Source of the DNA: Blastobasis lacticolella
Taxonomy: Eukaryota; Arthropoda; Insecta; Lepidoptera; Blastobasidae
Direction of reading: 5' to 3'
Assembly: GCA_905147135.1 (NCBI GenBank)
Contig: LR990052.1
Location: 627,501-691,500, forward strand
DNA: 64,000 nt
Below the pieces are notes generated by a model that was not told where the DNA came from, did not search any database, and saw only the letters and a program-made list of their open reading frames with translations. A program made the translations under genes and the position numbers. Of the stretch, positions 46,832 through 59,999 are shown piece after piece. Each line of letters opens with the position of its first letter. Positions within the stretch are counted from its first letter, which is position 1.

Positions 46832-48250
46832 GTAAAAAGATAGTTAAGCTACTAAAATAATCAACCTTGTATCTCAGTCGTCCTATGACAATGATGCATG
46901 CAAGTATGTGTGTGTGTGGCAAAGTGCCTATACGGTAAGAAAACAATAAACACAGCGAAAAATACGAGTAGGTACTTTAAATGGACGAAAATACCTCGGC
47001 ATCTAACAATAATTCATTTTATTGACATTACCGATATTTAGGACTTCTACGCTGTCGACAGTACAAATCCCATTTAAATGACACAGAAACCAACGACATA
47101 AAATGAGTACAACATTATGCACAGTTGTGCAAATAAAACATATCACCAGCAGGAAAATGGCAGCAAAACACTACCTACTTGACGGCGGACTTATCTATGT
47201 AATGTAAGTTAGTCGTCACTTGAAACTGTTTATTATTAAATAGAATAGTTGTGAATCTCAGCTGTATACCCAGATAACCCAGGATAGAGCGTCCTTGCCT
47301 CAGAACGAGGAGGGCCGACACCAAATAACGGGAGAGGGCAAGAAAGTATAATAGTTGTGATTCTCTATGTCTAGCTGGTATACTTGGCGCTGACGAAGAA
47401 CGTCCTGTCCGGGAAATCCATGCCAACGAAATGAATATGCTTCGGTAGATGTGCAGCGATCTTCCGTGGCGGTTATGGCGTGAACGATATCGCGGATAAT
47501 TACATAGCACTCTTTATGAATTAGGTATTCTTTTAAGGTCTTTTTCTATCTAGGTAGGCTAGGCATCTATAACTTATAGTATAAATATTCTCTGGCATAA
47601 GCTTATCTTAGCCAACCCCTCACCATCCAGGGCGAATTCTTGTGTCTGCTCACTGTGTAACCGAGTCTGTCTTTCCCGTGTTGGGCTCTACAGTCATCAG
47701 AGAAAGTGCCGTACACAAACTCCTAACGATGACGCTGTTTAAGGCCAATTATTAAGCTTATCTGAAAGACGTATCTTCATCCCGAAGGATTCTGGTTAGA
47801 ATAAGAGGCCTCGTTTCTTCTATGGAACGCCTTCTATACCTTTAGATACCTACTATACTTACCCACAGTTTGTAAATAGGTACAGACCAGGTAAAAGGAT
47901 TCCCTTGGTTACAAGGGGTGGTTCTATTCTTGTCAGTTAAGGGAGGGTGATGAAAGCATATCGATTTTCTGTCGCTTTCGTTTGCAAACGGGGCTGAGAT
48001 GAGGTTTATTTTTGTTATTCGCCATTTACCGACCACGTTCTGTAAAGCCTAAATACCACAAATTTTCTAATGGGACAGCTCTTTGGCTAAACCTGACAGT
48101 GCTTTTCTAAGAAGAGAGAACTCTTGTATGTAATTATGATACATTCTTTAGAAAATTATAGGTATGGTAGACTCGCATAAAAACTCTTTGTACTTTGAGT
48201 TTCCCGGTGGGAACCTCAACCTTTCCTGTAGATAGTGGTAGTTAGTTGGT
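46832..48250. other. Non-coding stretch
   Basis: No recognised gene. A piece near 47685-47750 recurs at 36628-36720. Confidence 0.35.
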
Positions 48251-48482
48251 TATCTATCTCTATATAGTATAAAACACAGTCGCTTCCCGCCGTCTGTCCC
48301 TATGTATCTATGTACGCTTAAATCTTTAAAACTACGCAACGGATTTTAATGCGGTATTCAACAAAAGATAGATTGATTCAAGAGCAAGGTTTATAAGCAA
48401 GAAAAAAAGAATTTGGTTGGGGTAAAGTAGGTGTATGTAGGGATAGGACGCCAAGCGAACAAAGTCCCGGCGGGTCCACTAG
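48251..48482 (+). mobile_element. Helitron-like non-autonomous repeat
   Basis: Starts near TCTATATAGTATAAAACACA, contains AAAACTACGCAACGGATTTT, and ends CCCGGCGGGTCCACTAGT. The CTAG-T end after a GC-rich hairpin suits Helitron 3' ends. An inverted relative is at about 50950-51125. Confidence 0.45.
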
Positions 48483-48483
48483 T

Positions 48484-49230
48484 CTATATCTATACTATAG
48501 TAATAATAATATTATAAAGAGGAAATGTTTGATTTTTTGTTTGTTTGTATTGAATAGGCTTCGAAACTACTGGACCGATTTCAAAAATTCTTTCACCGTT
48601 GGGAAGCTACACTATCACCGGGTGACATAGGCTATATCATATTTTCTAAAAAATTACGGATCATTAATAAAACTCCAATAATGTAACCCAAGGTGTAAAA
48701 AAATACCCAAAAAATTCCTTACATCGCGTGTGCTGCGAAAACTATTGATGATAGAACAAAATAATGTACTACGACTTTGTAGAATACATCATTATCTACA
48801 AAAAGTGTATATGTGTGTATATATGTCTGACTATTATAGTTATGTCACAATAAGTGTTCTTTTATTTTCAAAATTTAATTGAAATACCTCCGCTAAAAAA
48901 CGCTCTTTATTTGTACCTTGGTATTAATCCCTATCAAAATCTTCATATTCACGACTGCTTCAATACCTTTATATAACTTTTTGAATTATTCAATTCAGGC
49001 ATTCCATTCGAAAGATATCACGAGTTTAAAAATGTGAATATTAGAAAAAAGTCGCGTGTTCGCCGCTCAGTCCGCTCGGCTATCTAGGCAGCACGGGGTA
49101 CGCGAGGGGAGTCAATGTCAAGAAATAAAGTGCCGCGCGGTTCACTCGCGCGGTCGGCTCCCTACGCAACGGTCGTGTGTAACCCGTGTACCCGTAGTGG
49201 TACCCGTGCGAAGCCGGGGCGGGCCGCTAG
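48484..49230 (+). mobile_element. Second Helitron-like repeat
   Basis: Starts near ATATCTATACTATAGTAATA, contains CGAAACTACTGGACCGATTT and ends GAAGCCGGGGCGGGCCGCTAGT-like (49211-49231). About 750 bp. The frame at 49056-49250 is part of it, not a gene. Confidence 0.45.
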
Positions 49231-49465
49231 TGGTATATAATTTTAAGTAATTGCCTTCATTTCTCAGTTTCTATCTTACTTTTACACAATCGCAATAATA
49301 GCGTCGATTTAGAGAGAATGTGTTAATAGATCCGTTGCCATGGTTACCGCTGCGCAGTAACCGCAATGAGGTGCGCGGGCGCGCCTATTAGCGCAATCTT
49401 GACGCGGATAGGGTGAGAAACGCACAGGCATTTTGTCGGTCTAAGCCACGAAAGCCTCAGTCTAG

Positions 49466-49555
49466 TGCTTGCGAGAGCTATGACAAAGGTTAAGCAAGGC
49501 ACGCCGGTGCCGGTAACTGGATGGGTGACCATTTCGCACTTTGAGTTTGAGCTGA
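49466..49555 (+). mobile_element. 5S-rRNA-like repeat head, copy 2
   Basis: AAAGGTTAAGCAAGGCACGC then GGTAACTGGATGGGTGACCA. The GGATGGGTGACC word is the closest of the three to 5S rRNA. Confidence 0.55.
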
Positions 49556-49620
49556 AACTCAAACTTAGGCACCGCAACGATCTCATTACTTTAGGTGTGC
49601 TTCCTAATATTTAGGTCTCC

Positions 49621-49760
49621 TTTTTTTATACCACTAAGGTGGCAAACAAGCTTACGGCCTGCCTGATGGTAAGCAGCCACCGCAGCCTATGGACGTTTGC
49701 AATACCAGGGGCATCACGCACGCGTTGCCGACCCCGTAAAAACCTTTTAACCCCTTTCTT
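49621..49760. repeat. Interspersed repeat, related piece at 34738-34830
   Basis: TTTTTTTATACCACTAAGGT then GCAGCCACCGCAGCCTATGG and ACGCGTTG. Shared with an ANKRD29 intron copy. Confidence 0.5.
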
Positions 49761-50949
49761 GAAGAACTCCATGTTGTACTCTCCAGGGACAACCTCCTAC
49801 CTGTTACTTCTTAAATCAATTTGTTGCTTGTTTGTCTGACGAAAGTCAAGTATTAACAACACACAAACACAACAAAAGGAAGGGAAAAATAACCCTAAAG
49901 CCTTAATCTAAAAATCTATAACTACAAATATCTCCCACATCGCTGCCACTGAAGGCGATTCTGTCCACATACCAATCACATTATTGTAATAAAAAATGCG
50001 TAACTACACTTTTACTATATCCAACTACTTGTAATACATCGAAATCTAATGTCGAGACGTACCTACCTCACATACATCAATCAATTCGCAACAGCAATAA
50101 AACCCACACGCACGCGAGACAGTGAAAGAAAACTTTCGCCCATAAGCCATAAGCCAACCGCAGCGCTGACTGGCTATAGTCTGGCTACGTATTGCGATCT
50201 TCAACCTGCCCGCACAGCGTGGAGATATAGGTAAAACCCTCTACTGATGTGGAGGAGGCTCATGTCCAGCTCCTCCCAGCTATAGTCTTCGGACTATGAC
50301 ATGGGATCGTTCAAGAGGCATATTAATGGTTTGTTTAGAGGCGGGCAACGCATTGGCCAGTGCTGCTGATGTCTTTATGCTGTGATCACTTTCTATCAAG
50401 TCTATCAGGCGCGCTTGCCTGTTTCTCCGCCGTATAACAACAAAAAAGAAATCGTATGTAAAACATAGTAGGTACGATATCTTACACAAAAAGCTTATCA
50501 AATACAACAACAAGATCGCATTAAATAATGAAAGCAAACAACAATCGAAACTCATTCCGAAACCGGTCACATCGAATGAGAATTTTAAGATTAACATGTT
50601 GATAACTTTTCCTGTAGTAAAAACTGCCAGTAACGAGTGCGTAGGAACTGGAGTGCAACGAATAGGCGCGCTCCTGACGTTATCACCGGTCGGTGCACGC
50701 AGCTTGGGAACTGAACAAACATGGAATTTATGAGTCGAGAGAGTACACGCGATATGGTAAGTTTACTAGATTTTACATCTAGATTAGCAATCCCGGTTTT
50801 ACTCGCGCACAGTTCAGATCTCTGTAAGCATTCAACAGCTGTATATGTAAACTTATTTGAAATAAATAAATAAATAAACATTCCCGCTGGAACGTATTTT
50901 TTTTTTCGGGATAAAAAGTCGATGTCACTTAGGTTAGGAATAATATAGC

Positions 50950-51125
50950 TTCCTATAAGTGAATGAATTTTCAAAATTGATTCAGTAGTTTTGGAGATAC
51001 AAACTTTGTCTCTTTATAATATTCTAGTTTACTTTACCCCTACCTACGCTTTTTTCTTGCTTATAAACCTTCCTCTTGAATCACTCTAATTACGGTTAAA
51101 ACCCGCATTAAAAAGGCGGGAAGCG
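50950..51125 (-). mobile_element. Helitron-like repeat, inverted relative
   Basis: Complement of the 48251-48482 type: TCTTGCTTATAAACCTTCCT, TTAAAACCCGCATTAAAAAG, GGCGGGAAGCG. Confidence 0.4.
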
Positions 51126-51910
51126 CCTTTGTTGTTTACTATGCACAGTTATGTGTATTAGTAAGTATAGAAAACATTCCTCAGCTTTGACCACAATCTT
51201 GGTAGCAGAAACAGATCAACGCAACAAACTCAGTGCGTTACCTAAGACTGTGCGAACTAATTACGAGTAAATACGATCATTCGGCGCCTCGATAGCAAAT
51301 CTTACAATGACCTATTGCGCAACGCGGGCGCCCACTGCCGAATACCAGGGTTGTCTCTACATAACTGTGGTTGTGTTGGTTTGGTGCTCAATGCTAAATT
51401 AAAAAAAAAAGTGCTAAATAAAAATTATTTTTGTTTGTTTTTTTCAAACTAAAAAATACTTTTCATTTTTTCATATAAAAATTATGTTTGAAAGGGGGCT
51501 CCTTTCTTGTCAATTTCTTGTCAATATCTTGGGTAATTTCAAAATTTGTTCCAAAATTCTGGTTTGGGTATGAATAACGTATATTTTTAAAATTATGCTC
51601 AACTGTATTTAAGTAATAATATTATTTTAAATAGTATTGTGTTTCTGCCGGTGAGTAAGGTTTCCAGTACTCCATGGGTGGGGATTTGGGGAACCGTGGC
51701 TTTGGCAGTGGAGTGGCATTTGCTTTTTGCTGCCAGAGCAACGTGTTATAGAGGTGGGCAACATGGTGTTGCTAATGTCTATAGACAGTGGGGACGGACC
51801 ACTTTCCATCTGGTGGCCCGCTTGTCTGTTTGCCTACCGTATGACATAAAAAAAGTAACTAATTGCTATTTAGTGGATAATGAAATTGCACTAAATCACC
51901 ACCATTTACG
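51126..51910. other. Non-coding stretch with a repeat H copy
   Basis: 51655-51835 is repeat H-like (GTGGGCAACATGGTGTTGCT, CACTTTCCATCTGGTGGCCC). Nothing coding. Confidence 0.4.
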
Positions 51911-52036
51911 CGTTAATGTCCCGGTTGTGCTCTAGCACGCGAGGGCTCGGGGTCCGCCATGACCGGGGATTTGGCGGATCAGCTGTGCGCCTGTGTGGAG
52001 CGACTGCCATTTTGACCTCCGGGATCCCATTAACTG
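51911..52036 (-). mobile_element. SINE family B, copy 10 (tail only)
   Basis: CGTTAATGTCCCGGTTGTGC through GGTCCGCCATGACC to GAGCGACTGCCATTTTGACC; the head is absent. Confidence 0.7.
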
Positions 52037-52770
52037 TTAAAACAGCACTAGATCTATCAAAAAAACCGCTACGTTGGCAACCCTACCAAAACATTACGGC
52101 GTTCGCACGTCACGGTATTATCTGCGATTCTGCGCGTACGCCGGCGCCGTACGGCCCACTTCGTACAAAAACAGAGTAACGTGACGTGACGGATGTAAAC
52201 AACTCTCTATTTCGACCATTCAATAGTTTCGATATTAATGACGAGGTCTTGAAAGGTTGAAAGAAATTATGCTCGAGTTTAGTTTGTATTCGTATTAGTA
52301 TTTATTACAAAGCGAATTTTGTATCTATCGTAGTTTGTTGCTCGAGCGAATTTTCATTATCGCATTTCTCTTGGAAGGGTTTAGAACTTGCGCAGAACAA
52401 CTCCTACCCAACGTTTTAACTGCAAACGTAATCTTGAACAGCTTAGCCGTAAAATTTAAATAAGCCATACACAACCGCGTAAATACTTACTTAATTGGCG
52501 TAATTTGCCAAGTAGACTTGTAGATTGAGCGAGTGTTTATTGTACACGACAAATATGTTGTTGTAAGTGTTCACACTTGAAGCACCGCAATAATTCCGTA
52601 AACTAAATGGTCACATCATGACGCTTTCTAATTCACACTCACTGCAACCATTGCGTGCGTGAGCAACAACCAACGGTGCTGAGTCAAAAATAATAACAAC
52701 GATGATCATTAGGAAAAGTAAACAGTCAAGTTGTTACCTACTTTCTCATTTACAATAAAAAAACATATTT
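52037..52770. other. Non-coding stretch
   Basis: Small CpG patch near 52130-52165; no gene or repeat recognised. Confidence 0.35.
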
Positions 52771-53109
52771 GCGTTAATGTCCCGGTTGTGCTCTCGCGCA
52801 CGAGGACACGGAACCGCCTTGACATTGATACAGGATTTCGAAGATTAGGTAATTACAGTGGAGCGACTGCCATCTGACCTCCGTGACCCTGATACTAGGG
52901 GAACTCGACCGGATCATAGTTACACATTCAATTGCCTGAATGCGCAGGTTTAATTACGAAGTTTTCCCTCACCATCACTCAGCATCGGTTTGTGTTCAAC
53001 TAACGTACATAGCTCAAAAAGATTCATTGGTTCATGGCGGTAGTGGGATTCAAACCCGGTACCTCTCGCTTACGAGTCGCATACCTTTACCACCAGGCCA
53101 CCGACGCTC
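52771..53109 (-). mobile_element. SINE family B, copy 11
   Basis: Nearly full length, with head GGCCACCGACGCTC and B box complement GGATTCAAACCCGG. Confidence 0.75.
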
Positions 53110-54431
53110 CACTTTCTCATTTCCAAACGCCTTACAATTAACTCAGACATTTCTACAAACGAATGCCAAGACGCACATGCCTCATTGTGTGCCAAAATAA
53201 ACACAAACCTACAATTACGTACTATTACGAGCACGCCGAACTCGGCACACAAAAAACAGATTAACCTAGATCTACCTCAAACTGAACGGTAAAAGATTAA
53301 CAACAAATACGCGTCCGTAAAAAACGTAAACAAAGCTTGTGAATTTGCAGCAGACTTCTTTCGACACCTTTTCGAATTAAACAGGCTTCTTTCTTATCTT
53401 GAGGATCTTATGCAACACATTCCAAAGATAAGGGCAAGGATGTCGTGTAGGTAATCTGCCAAGTCAACATTCGGCTTTCTCTTGGCGTCAGGGTGTCAGG
53501 CGTAAAGTCATCCGTCAGGTAGTGTAGAAAGCCACTGTATCGCATGTTGCCATGTGCATGTAGCCAGATTAGCCGACTAGATATTGCACAGCGTTTTTAT
53601 TTCAACACTCATGGTTTTTACGGCCGACGATTTCTTTTAGATGTCCCCTGTCATTATAGACGTTAGGGTTTCTATTTTATTTCGGTGTTGGATATTAATG
53701 CTTTTTGTGGTTGCTTGTGAATTTACTTTGCCTAGTTTTAAGCACTAATTTATTTTATTAATTTAAAAGTACAACGGTGGATTTAAAGCTAAAATAGTAT
53801 TATCTACCAGTCTACCAGGAGAGATCTCCTCCGAGATCGTTTGTGCAAGCAATCGACAAAGGTATGCGGTGCATGTAGATTACAAGCAAAGATTACACAT
53901 AAGCTTATTCAACTATTATCAATCAGACATTAATATAATACACTAGTAGTAAAAATTTGCCATAATAAGCTAATTTTATGTTGAGAAAATACGGTACCTC
54001 TTTTATTAAGCCCTTTGCCTTTTAGTAAGTATACCTATATATCCCATGATAACCATGATTACCATATTATACATAAACAAAAGGCAATATAATAATAAAC
54101 CGCAATATCATAGACGATATTATCATAATCGTGCCATAGAAGGCTCTTCGCATATTATAATATCATCTATAGGTCCTGTAGCATGCTCTTGCGCAACTTT
54201 CACCGATGACTCATCGCCTGCATTGACCTGGAATCGTTGACACATTGACACTGACTCGGGAGACCCTCGTTGAATACTAAAAGATTCTCAAGCACAACTG
54301 TCGGGAAAGAGACACGAAGACGAAGGCAGGTAAATAATTAATCACCCGTCATTAGTCTTCATTTGGCAGTGTTTCGGTGATAATTTAGGCGCACACATGT
54401 GATGACATATTGATTTATTGTAAGCCATTAG
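53110..54431. other. Non-coding stretch
   Basis: AT-rich; no gene or repeat family recognised. Confidence 0.35.
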
Positions 54432-54872
54432 AATTCATTACTCGTCTTCGCTGCTTGTGTCAAAGATTGTTCGTATTCTATCTGTGTTTCTTCCCCCAAC
54501 AAATGTTGTTGTTTCGTCTCAAAAAGTCGCTACAAATACGTAAATAAAAAGACAAATTGGCTCGCGATACGTCTAGCCGGTGATAAACTGGCGAAATTCG
54601 TTGGCAATGCTCCCGCGAAACTTTCAAGTGTTGGCGTTATATTCCCTTCGCACAAAGGGGAGAGAAGTGTTTGTGAGCGCGAGCTGTACAAAGGTATTAC
54701 CGAAGGTCTGATCTCCGGGGTCAACGCCCTTCGTGCCCTTGGTTTTTGTTCGAGTGCGGACAATGCAACAGTACATCTGTCAGAATGCACCTCGTTGCAT
54801 AACCCGCCGGGTACTCAGTGGCAAGCATTTCGGTGCTGTTTTTACTCGGAATCTGGCGGTAGTAATTGTTGA
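54432..54872 (+). other. 147-codon stop-free frame without ATG
   Basis: Open from a TAG (54429-54431) to a TGA (54870-54872). The middle reads protein-like, for example WLAIRLAGDKLAKFVGNAPA. The opposite strand also has an open frame over 54530-54790, so coding is uncertain. No family recognised. Could be an exon or an eroded transposon piece. Confidence 0.2.
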
Positions 54873-55009
54873 GCATTGTGTAATGAAACAGTCGGTTTGT
54901 ACTTATTTGATTGTATTGTAAGTATGTCATTATCGATATCCTAAATCAGAGGGCTTACTTCAGTAGAAGCACCTATTAGGGCTTTTGGCGAGGCAGGGAC
55001 TTACAATTT

Positions 55010-55261
55010 ATCAACGACTCTTTTTAGAGTTATGTACAGTAGTTAAATGATAACCGATGCTTTTACGGTGAGGGAAAACATCGTGATGAAACGTGCACAT
55101 TCAGGCGACTGTAACCATGACCCCATCTGCTAGTCCCTAGTAGCAGGAACACGGAGGTCAGATGGCAGTCGCTCCACTGTAATTATCTGATCTGCCAAAT
55201 CCTGGATCATGGTCAAGGCGGAACCCGGGCGCGAGAGCATCACCGGGATATTAACGGCAAA
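55010..55261 (+). mobile_element. SINE family B, copy 12 (head lost)
   Basis: TTTTAGAGTTATGTACAGTA through CACATTCAGGCGACTG and GATCATGGTCAAGGCGG to GGGATATTAACGGC. Confidence 0.75.
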
Positions 55262-56800
55262 ATGTTTTTTTTTTAATTATTGTAAGTAAGTATCTACCTA
55301 CCCACATAAGTACAAATTCTTGTTTCTTTTTCCAAAGGCCTTACTGAGGCCTACTAAACAATTACCCACTACGATTTCAAGCGAACCACGTTACGCTGAG
55401 CGCGCCCATGCTGCAACCCGAGATCTGAACTCGGATAAGTTACAAGGCTGCCGGTTTCAACATCGTAGAACGATTCCAGAGCAGGTAAAGTGGTAAATTT
55501 AACCTTATAGCAGGTGGCTGGGCTACCCTCTTTCTCATAGCAGGTTATTTAAGGGAACGCGAAACGGAATCCATCCTCGTCACACTGTGAGAAGTTATTT
55601 TGTGATTGCAAAGTCGTGACGTTTAGGAGAAAATTGCAGGCGATAAAAGCTTTTTCGGCGATTTAGATTCTTGTAAAGTTAGTAATGCGCAAGCTTGCGT
55701 CTCTGTCGCAACTCGCAACATCGGAAGTCGCAACGCAAGCGTATTGAAGTGAATACGAAGTTGATGGGTATTATATACTGCATTGTTTTCCATATATAGC
55801 TTTAGTTTAGGTAGTTTTCTTTTGTTTTACAAAGACTATGAAGCCTGTAAGTAATGGAAACCTTGACCTAGATAAGATACTTAAATAAGTAGATGCACCA
55901 TATTGACGTAACAGAATGTAGGTACGAATCACAATTCTAAAGAACGCCCGCAAAATCGAACAGATCTATATTTGATCAGCTTCTGTCACCGTTCACAGTA
56001 AACAAGTAACACTCCAGTCATAAACGATGTCGTAATAAGTAGCTAGGTACCTAAGTACTAACAATTTCCACGAACATTTGTGACAATGTCTCGACTTATT
56101 GTGTAATTGTTTCAAAGACTTGTAAAGATACAAACACAAACAGGCAGGGCGGACGGCTGGCCTTGCCACGAATGCATAATGCAGCGAACGTCTATTGATA
56201 TTTAGAACAACGCTAGCTTACCTTTGTTGGTCTAGGTCTTGTTTGTAAGAACGAGTACTAGGTATTTACGAGAAAATTAAAAAGACGGAACGTGACAGCC
56301 TGAGATTTAATGGAGTATTAACTTGAAAGATTGTTTCTGCATCAGGCATAGCGGTTAGAGCCTTACCATTCAATGATGACCTAATCATCGTACCAGTGGC
56401 ATTTAGACTAGCTGCTTTTATAGGCTTAGAGTCAGACCATTCGATCATGTCCTAAGTAGGTGGGTGTCCGGGTGACCTTTGGCAATAATATTGAGTCACA
56501 ATATAACAAACCAAGCTCCTCTAGACACGTCAGTCCTCGGAAGTTATGGAAATAGATCGATTAAGATATCAAACTAGATGTCATGATGTGCTGGGAGCCG
56601 TTAAAGCTGATACTGTGTATGAATGAGCACATGCAGTAAATAATACGTTTACATTTCTCTGTAATATATATGTACTTGATAAGACGTACGATTATGGTGA
56701 AGTAGTTAAGTACATATTGACAGAGAAACGTAGGTTTCTTGATTCTTACTTTTTGCGAAACTTAAACGTTATTTTATAGTTAGACTAGCCGCCATCTTGA
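55262..56800. other. Non-coding stretch
   Basis: No gene recognised; no family of the window clearly present. Confidence 0.35.
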
Positions 56801-56805
56801 CTGAG

Positions 56806-57120
56806 TGTAAGTGACGATGCCGCCGATGATGAAGCATCTAGAAATCGCCTATTCACTCTAGCCTTGAAGGCGTCTACATAATAATGATCAGAGAATACTC
56901 TGGCAGGCAAAGCGTTCCATTTCTTAGATGTACGCATTATGAAGGTTGAACTAAAGGGGTTTGTGCAGCAGCTGGACGATCCACAACATCAGAATGAAGC
57001 GCTCGCCAGGATGGCGTCGCCCGATGGCGGGGCGGAGCCGGCGGAATGAGGTCGTGCAACTGCTTCGCTTGTTCTCCGAAATGCAACCTGTAGTAAACCG
57101 ACAGACGCGCAACCCTACGC
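56806..57120 (+). repeat. LINE-derived repeat fragment
   Basis: Opens AAGTGACGATGCCGCCGATG then CGCCTATTCACTCTAGCCTT and continues GC-richer to 57120. Pieces recur at 43337-43375 and, inverted, 57868-57960. Likely the 3' part of a non-LTR element. Confidence 0.45.
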
Positions 57121-57499
57121 CGATGCTCGAGTCATATTCCTAACTTGCAAACAAGAATAACAAGCTGTCTAGCGTAGGCACGAAAATAAACCACAAACGA
57201 ACAAGTCTCAATAACAAAGAAGTATCGAGGATTCCAAAAGTTGTAATTGAAAGGCAGTAAATTCTGAAAATTACGCCGCAGTAACTTTTTTGCTAGGAAG
57301 GAACTTTCCCATAAATCCTTGACTTTCGCAGTCAGATAGCCGCATTGAAGTCTTGGCAGCAGTCGCGAAGTTTGGGTGTGGTGAGGCAAGGCCGTTTCGA
57401 TTCTATGTTTAACTATTTAGATTAGAACGTCCGTATGTATAGTTTGGGAATGTAGATGCTACATTTCGTAATCTATTTAAGTTCGTTACGCTTGACAAA

Positions 57500-57715
57500 A
57501 AGTCGAAAAACACCCGACTAAGCATACAAAAACTTCAATATTTACTTAATTACTGAACCGAATTTAGTAAGACAAAGCTAAGAAACATCTCGATTAAACT
57601 GGCTTTCAATAAAATAAATCGAAATCGTTTCATGCATTCGGGAGCTACGTTGCCACAGACAGACACACGGAGCCACAGATACATACATCAAACTTGGAAC
57701 ACCCCCCGTATTTCG
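57500..57715 (-). repeat. Interspersed repeat E, copy 3
   Basis: AAGCTAAGAAACATCTCGAT, TTCGGGAGCTACGTTGCC, AGACACACGGAGCCACAGAT, GGAACACCCCCCGT. Confidence 0.6.
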
Positions 57716-57962
57716 AAATGTAAAAACCAAACGCAACAATAATCTTCAATAGGCCTGCTGCAAGAGATTTCTTTTTTGGAAAAGTAGTGCCTGTTGTGTC
57801 GTTTTTAATTTTGTAATATTTGTAAGCTATTTCTTTTGTACAATAAACATTAATCATACGAAACGTCTTCAAGGAAAGAGTGAATAGGCTGTTCCTAGAC
57901 AGGCATGCTCCATCATCGGCCGCATCGTCACTTACCACCAGGTGTATCGTCACTTACCAACA

Positions 57963-58055
57963 AATGCCTGGCTAGTCAAAAAAACAGTAAAGATCTACGA
58001 TTCACTCTTAAAAGTGAACCGGGCTTCACTTTTAAGAGTGAATCAATCAGGCATT
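57963..58055. mobile_element. Miniature hairpin element
   Basis: Outer AATGCCTG/CAGGCATT and an inner perfect 20-bp hairpin (57999-58018 with 58025-58044; GATTCACTCTTAAAAGTGAA) around a CCGGGC loop. Confidence 0.65.
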
Positions 58056-59645
58056 AGCGTTTGAACTTTTTAAAAGCGCTAATGACTCCGTAATTAGGCA
58101 AAGTCTCTTACTGAAGTTGTTTATAAAGCTTATTTATAGTCGGGGCGTTTCAAAGAAAATGTTTTCTCAAAACGACAATAGCGTTTAAAAGGCAGGATGT
58201 TTCGAAATAGTTCAGAAAGTTAACGAGGAAATTGCCTAAACGTTTCCCTTTGTAGGACTTCAAACGTGGCCCAACGTTTCCTGCCGCAATGCTCTTTAAA
58301 TGGCTATCTTTTAGCCGGGTCCAGTTACGTTAATTGCAATGACTTACATAGGCGCTCTGGTGGATGGTTTGTAGGTACGTCCAGTGTGTCTTTCTGTATT
58401 AATGGTTTTATTCTATGTGCAGATTTTATAGAACAAAAATGCGACATGAATGATAGGGTTCTCTATATGTCTGAATCGTATAGAGAACCACATCATAAGA
58501 ACAACAAAAAATAAAATACCCAACCCTATTGCTTCTGTAAAAAGAAATGGATATATTACAGTCAAATGTACCTACTTACAAAATACCTAGATACTTTTAA
58601 TTTTTTTGTCAAAAAACTGTAATCTTATCTTATAATAAATAATAGGTTCCTATAAGGTACCTAAATATAATGAGTAGCGAATTACAGATAATGAAAACGA
58701 TTACAAAAATTCTTTATACCTATACACAACGAATCCTATATTTTACTCCGAAAGGTGTTATATTTTACTCTACCGCATACCAAAAGGATACCACAGTCTA
58801 CAAAACCTCGCAGCTCCACAATCAACAAAAACAAACATTGCCTTCCTTTCATACTGCTCTGATATTTGCCATCTGCGTCTGACGCGTGTGTGTGATGTGT
58901 GGACAAGTTATTGACAAGTTGCGTAAACTTTAGCTACTGGCTACTACTAACCGGATTGGGAAGTTCACAATTAGAATACAATCGTACAAGCCATTTTATT
59001 TTGGTAACAGGCCGGCCTCTCACGAACTTCACTCGAAATGAGTGCTAAATAACGTTACTAGTATCAGCAGCATGTTTCTCTTTTTTTGTCTGTTTCTCTT
59101 TCTTTAAAAGGAAGAGATCGCTTATAGCGATAAGGCCGCCTTTAAGCACAATATTTGAAAAGACCTCTTACATTTTCTTTCTAGAAATTTTGTGTGCACA
59201 TTAATATTTGTCCTAACATGCTGTCAATTGGGAAACTACAGATGAAAAGACACTGACGCCTCCTCACGGTCCTTATTACCATGTGTCCCATATGTTATGA
59301 CGTGACTTTTCGACAAGACGTGAATTTTGCACCATAGTTCATGTGAAAAGTCACTCACTATGATACTCCCGCGACGTTATCAAGCACCCATCTCTAGCAC
59401 TTATGAGTGAAGTTCGCGCGAGTCCATCCTATTAGTAATGAAACTGGCTTATACCCATGCATTAGTAGACCAACCAGTCTAGTTCTCGACTACCGCACTA
59501 CGCGAGCTCGCAGTGGTTATTGAGATCCGTATCGCGAAAGGAAAGGTGATCGGCCGTAATAGATTGTGTTGTCCAACTCAATTTGCTTTGTAAATTAACA
59601 AGTGAATGGGAAGGTTGAATAGATATGTAGGTAGATACCGATATC
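58056..59645. other. Non-coding stretch
   Basis: No gene recognised. 59104-59160 carries the LINE-end phrase GAGATCGCTTATAGCGATAA. Confidence 0.35.
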
Positions 59646-59685
59646 TACTTATGTTTGTTTCAAACTAAACTCGCGTTCTTAACAC

Positions 59686-59832
59686 ATATTATTATATTAG
59701 ACGGGAATCACACGCGACGTAGCTTTTCGATTTGGTCTCGTGACCACGGTGGGTGTAACCCTACCGAAACGTGGCCGTGGGGAAAACAAATCGAAAAGGT
59801 ATGTCGCGAAGTCCCGCCTAATATAATAATAT
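59686..59832. mobile_element. MITE-I, copy 3, both termini present
   Basis: ATATTATTATATTAGACGGG at left and its complement at right (CCCGCCTAATATAATAATAT). Inside, GACCACGGTGGGTGTAACCC matches one arm of the palindrome of copy 1. 147 bp. Confidence 0.7.
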
Positions 59833-59999
59833 GATATCTACTTATTTGAATCTTGAGCGTCAGTCGCCTACAATAATGATGAACTTTGATCATAACATAA
59901 TCCATTTAGGTGTCTATTACGTAGGTACATAAGTATCATACATCCGCAATTTGCCAAAACGTATACCGTACATAAACGTACCTACTAAACTATCTACAT

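Noticed and set aside
50591..50974. 127-residue minus-strand frame
   Set aside because: No homology, no splice context, low-complexity start; probably chance.
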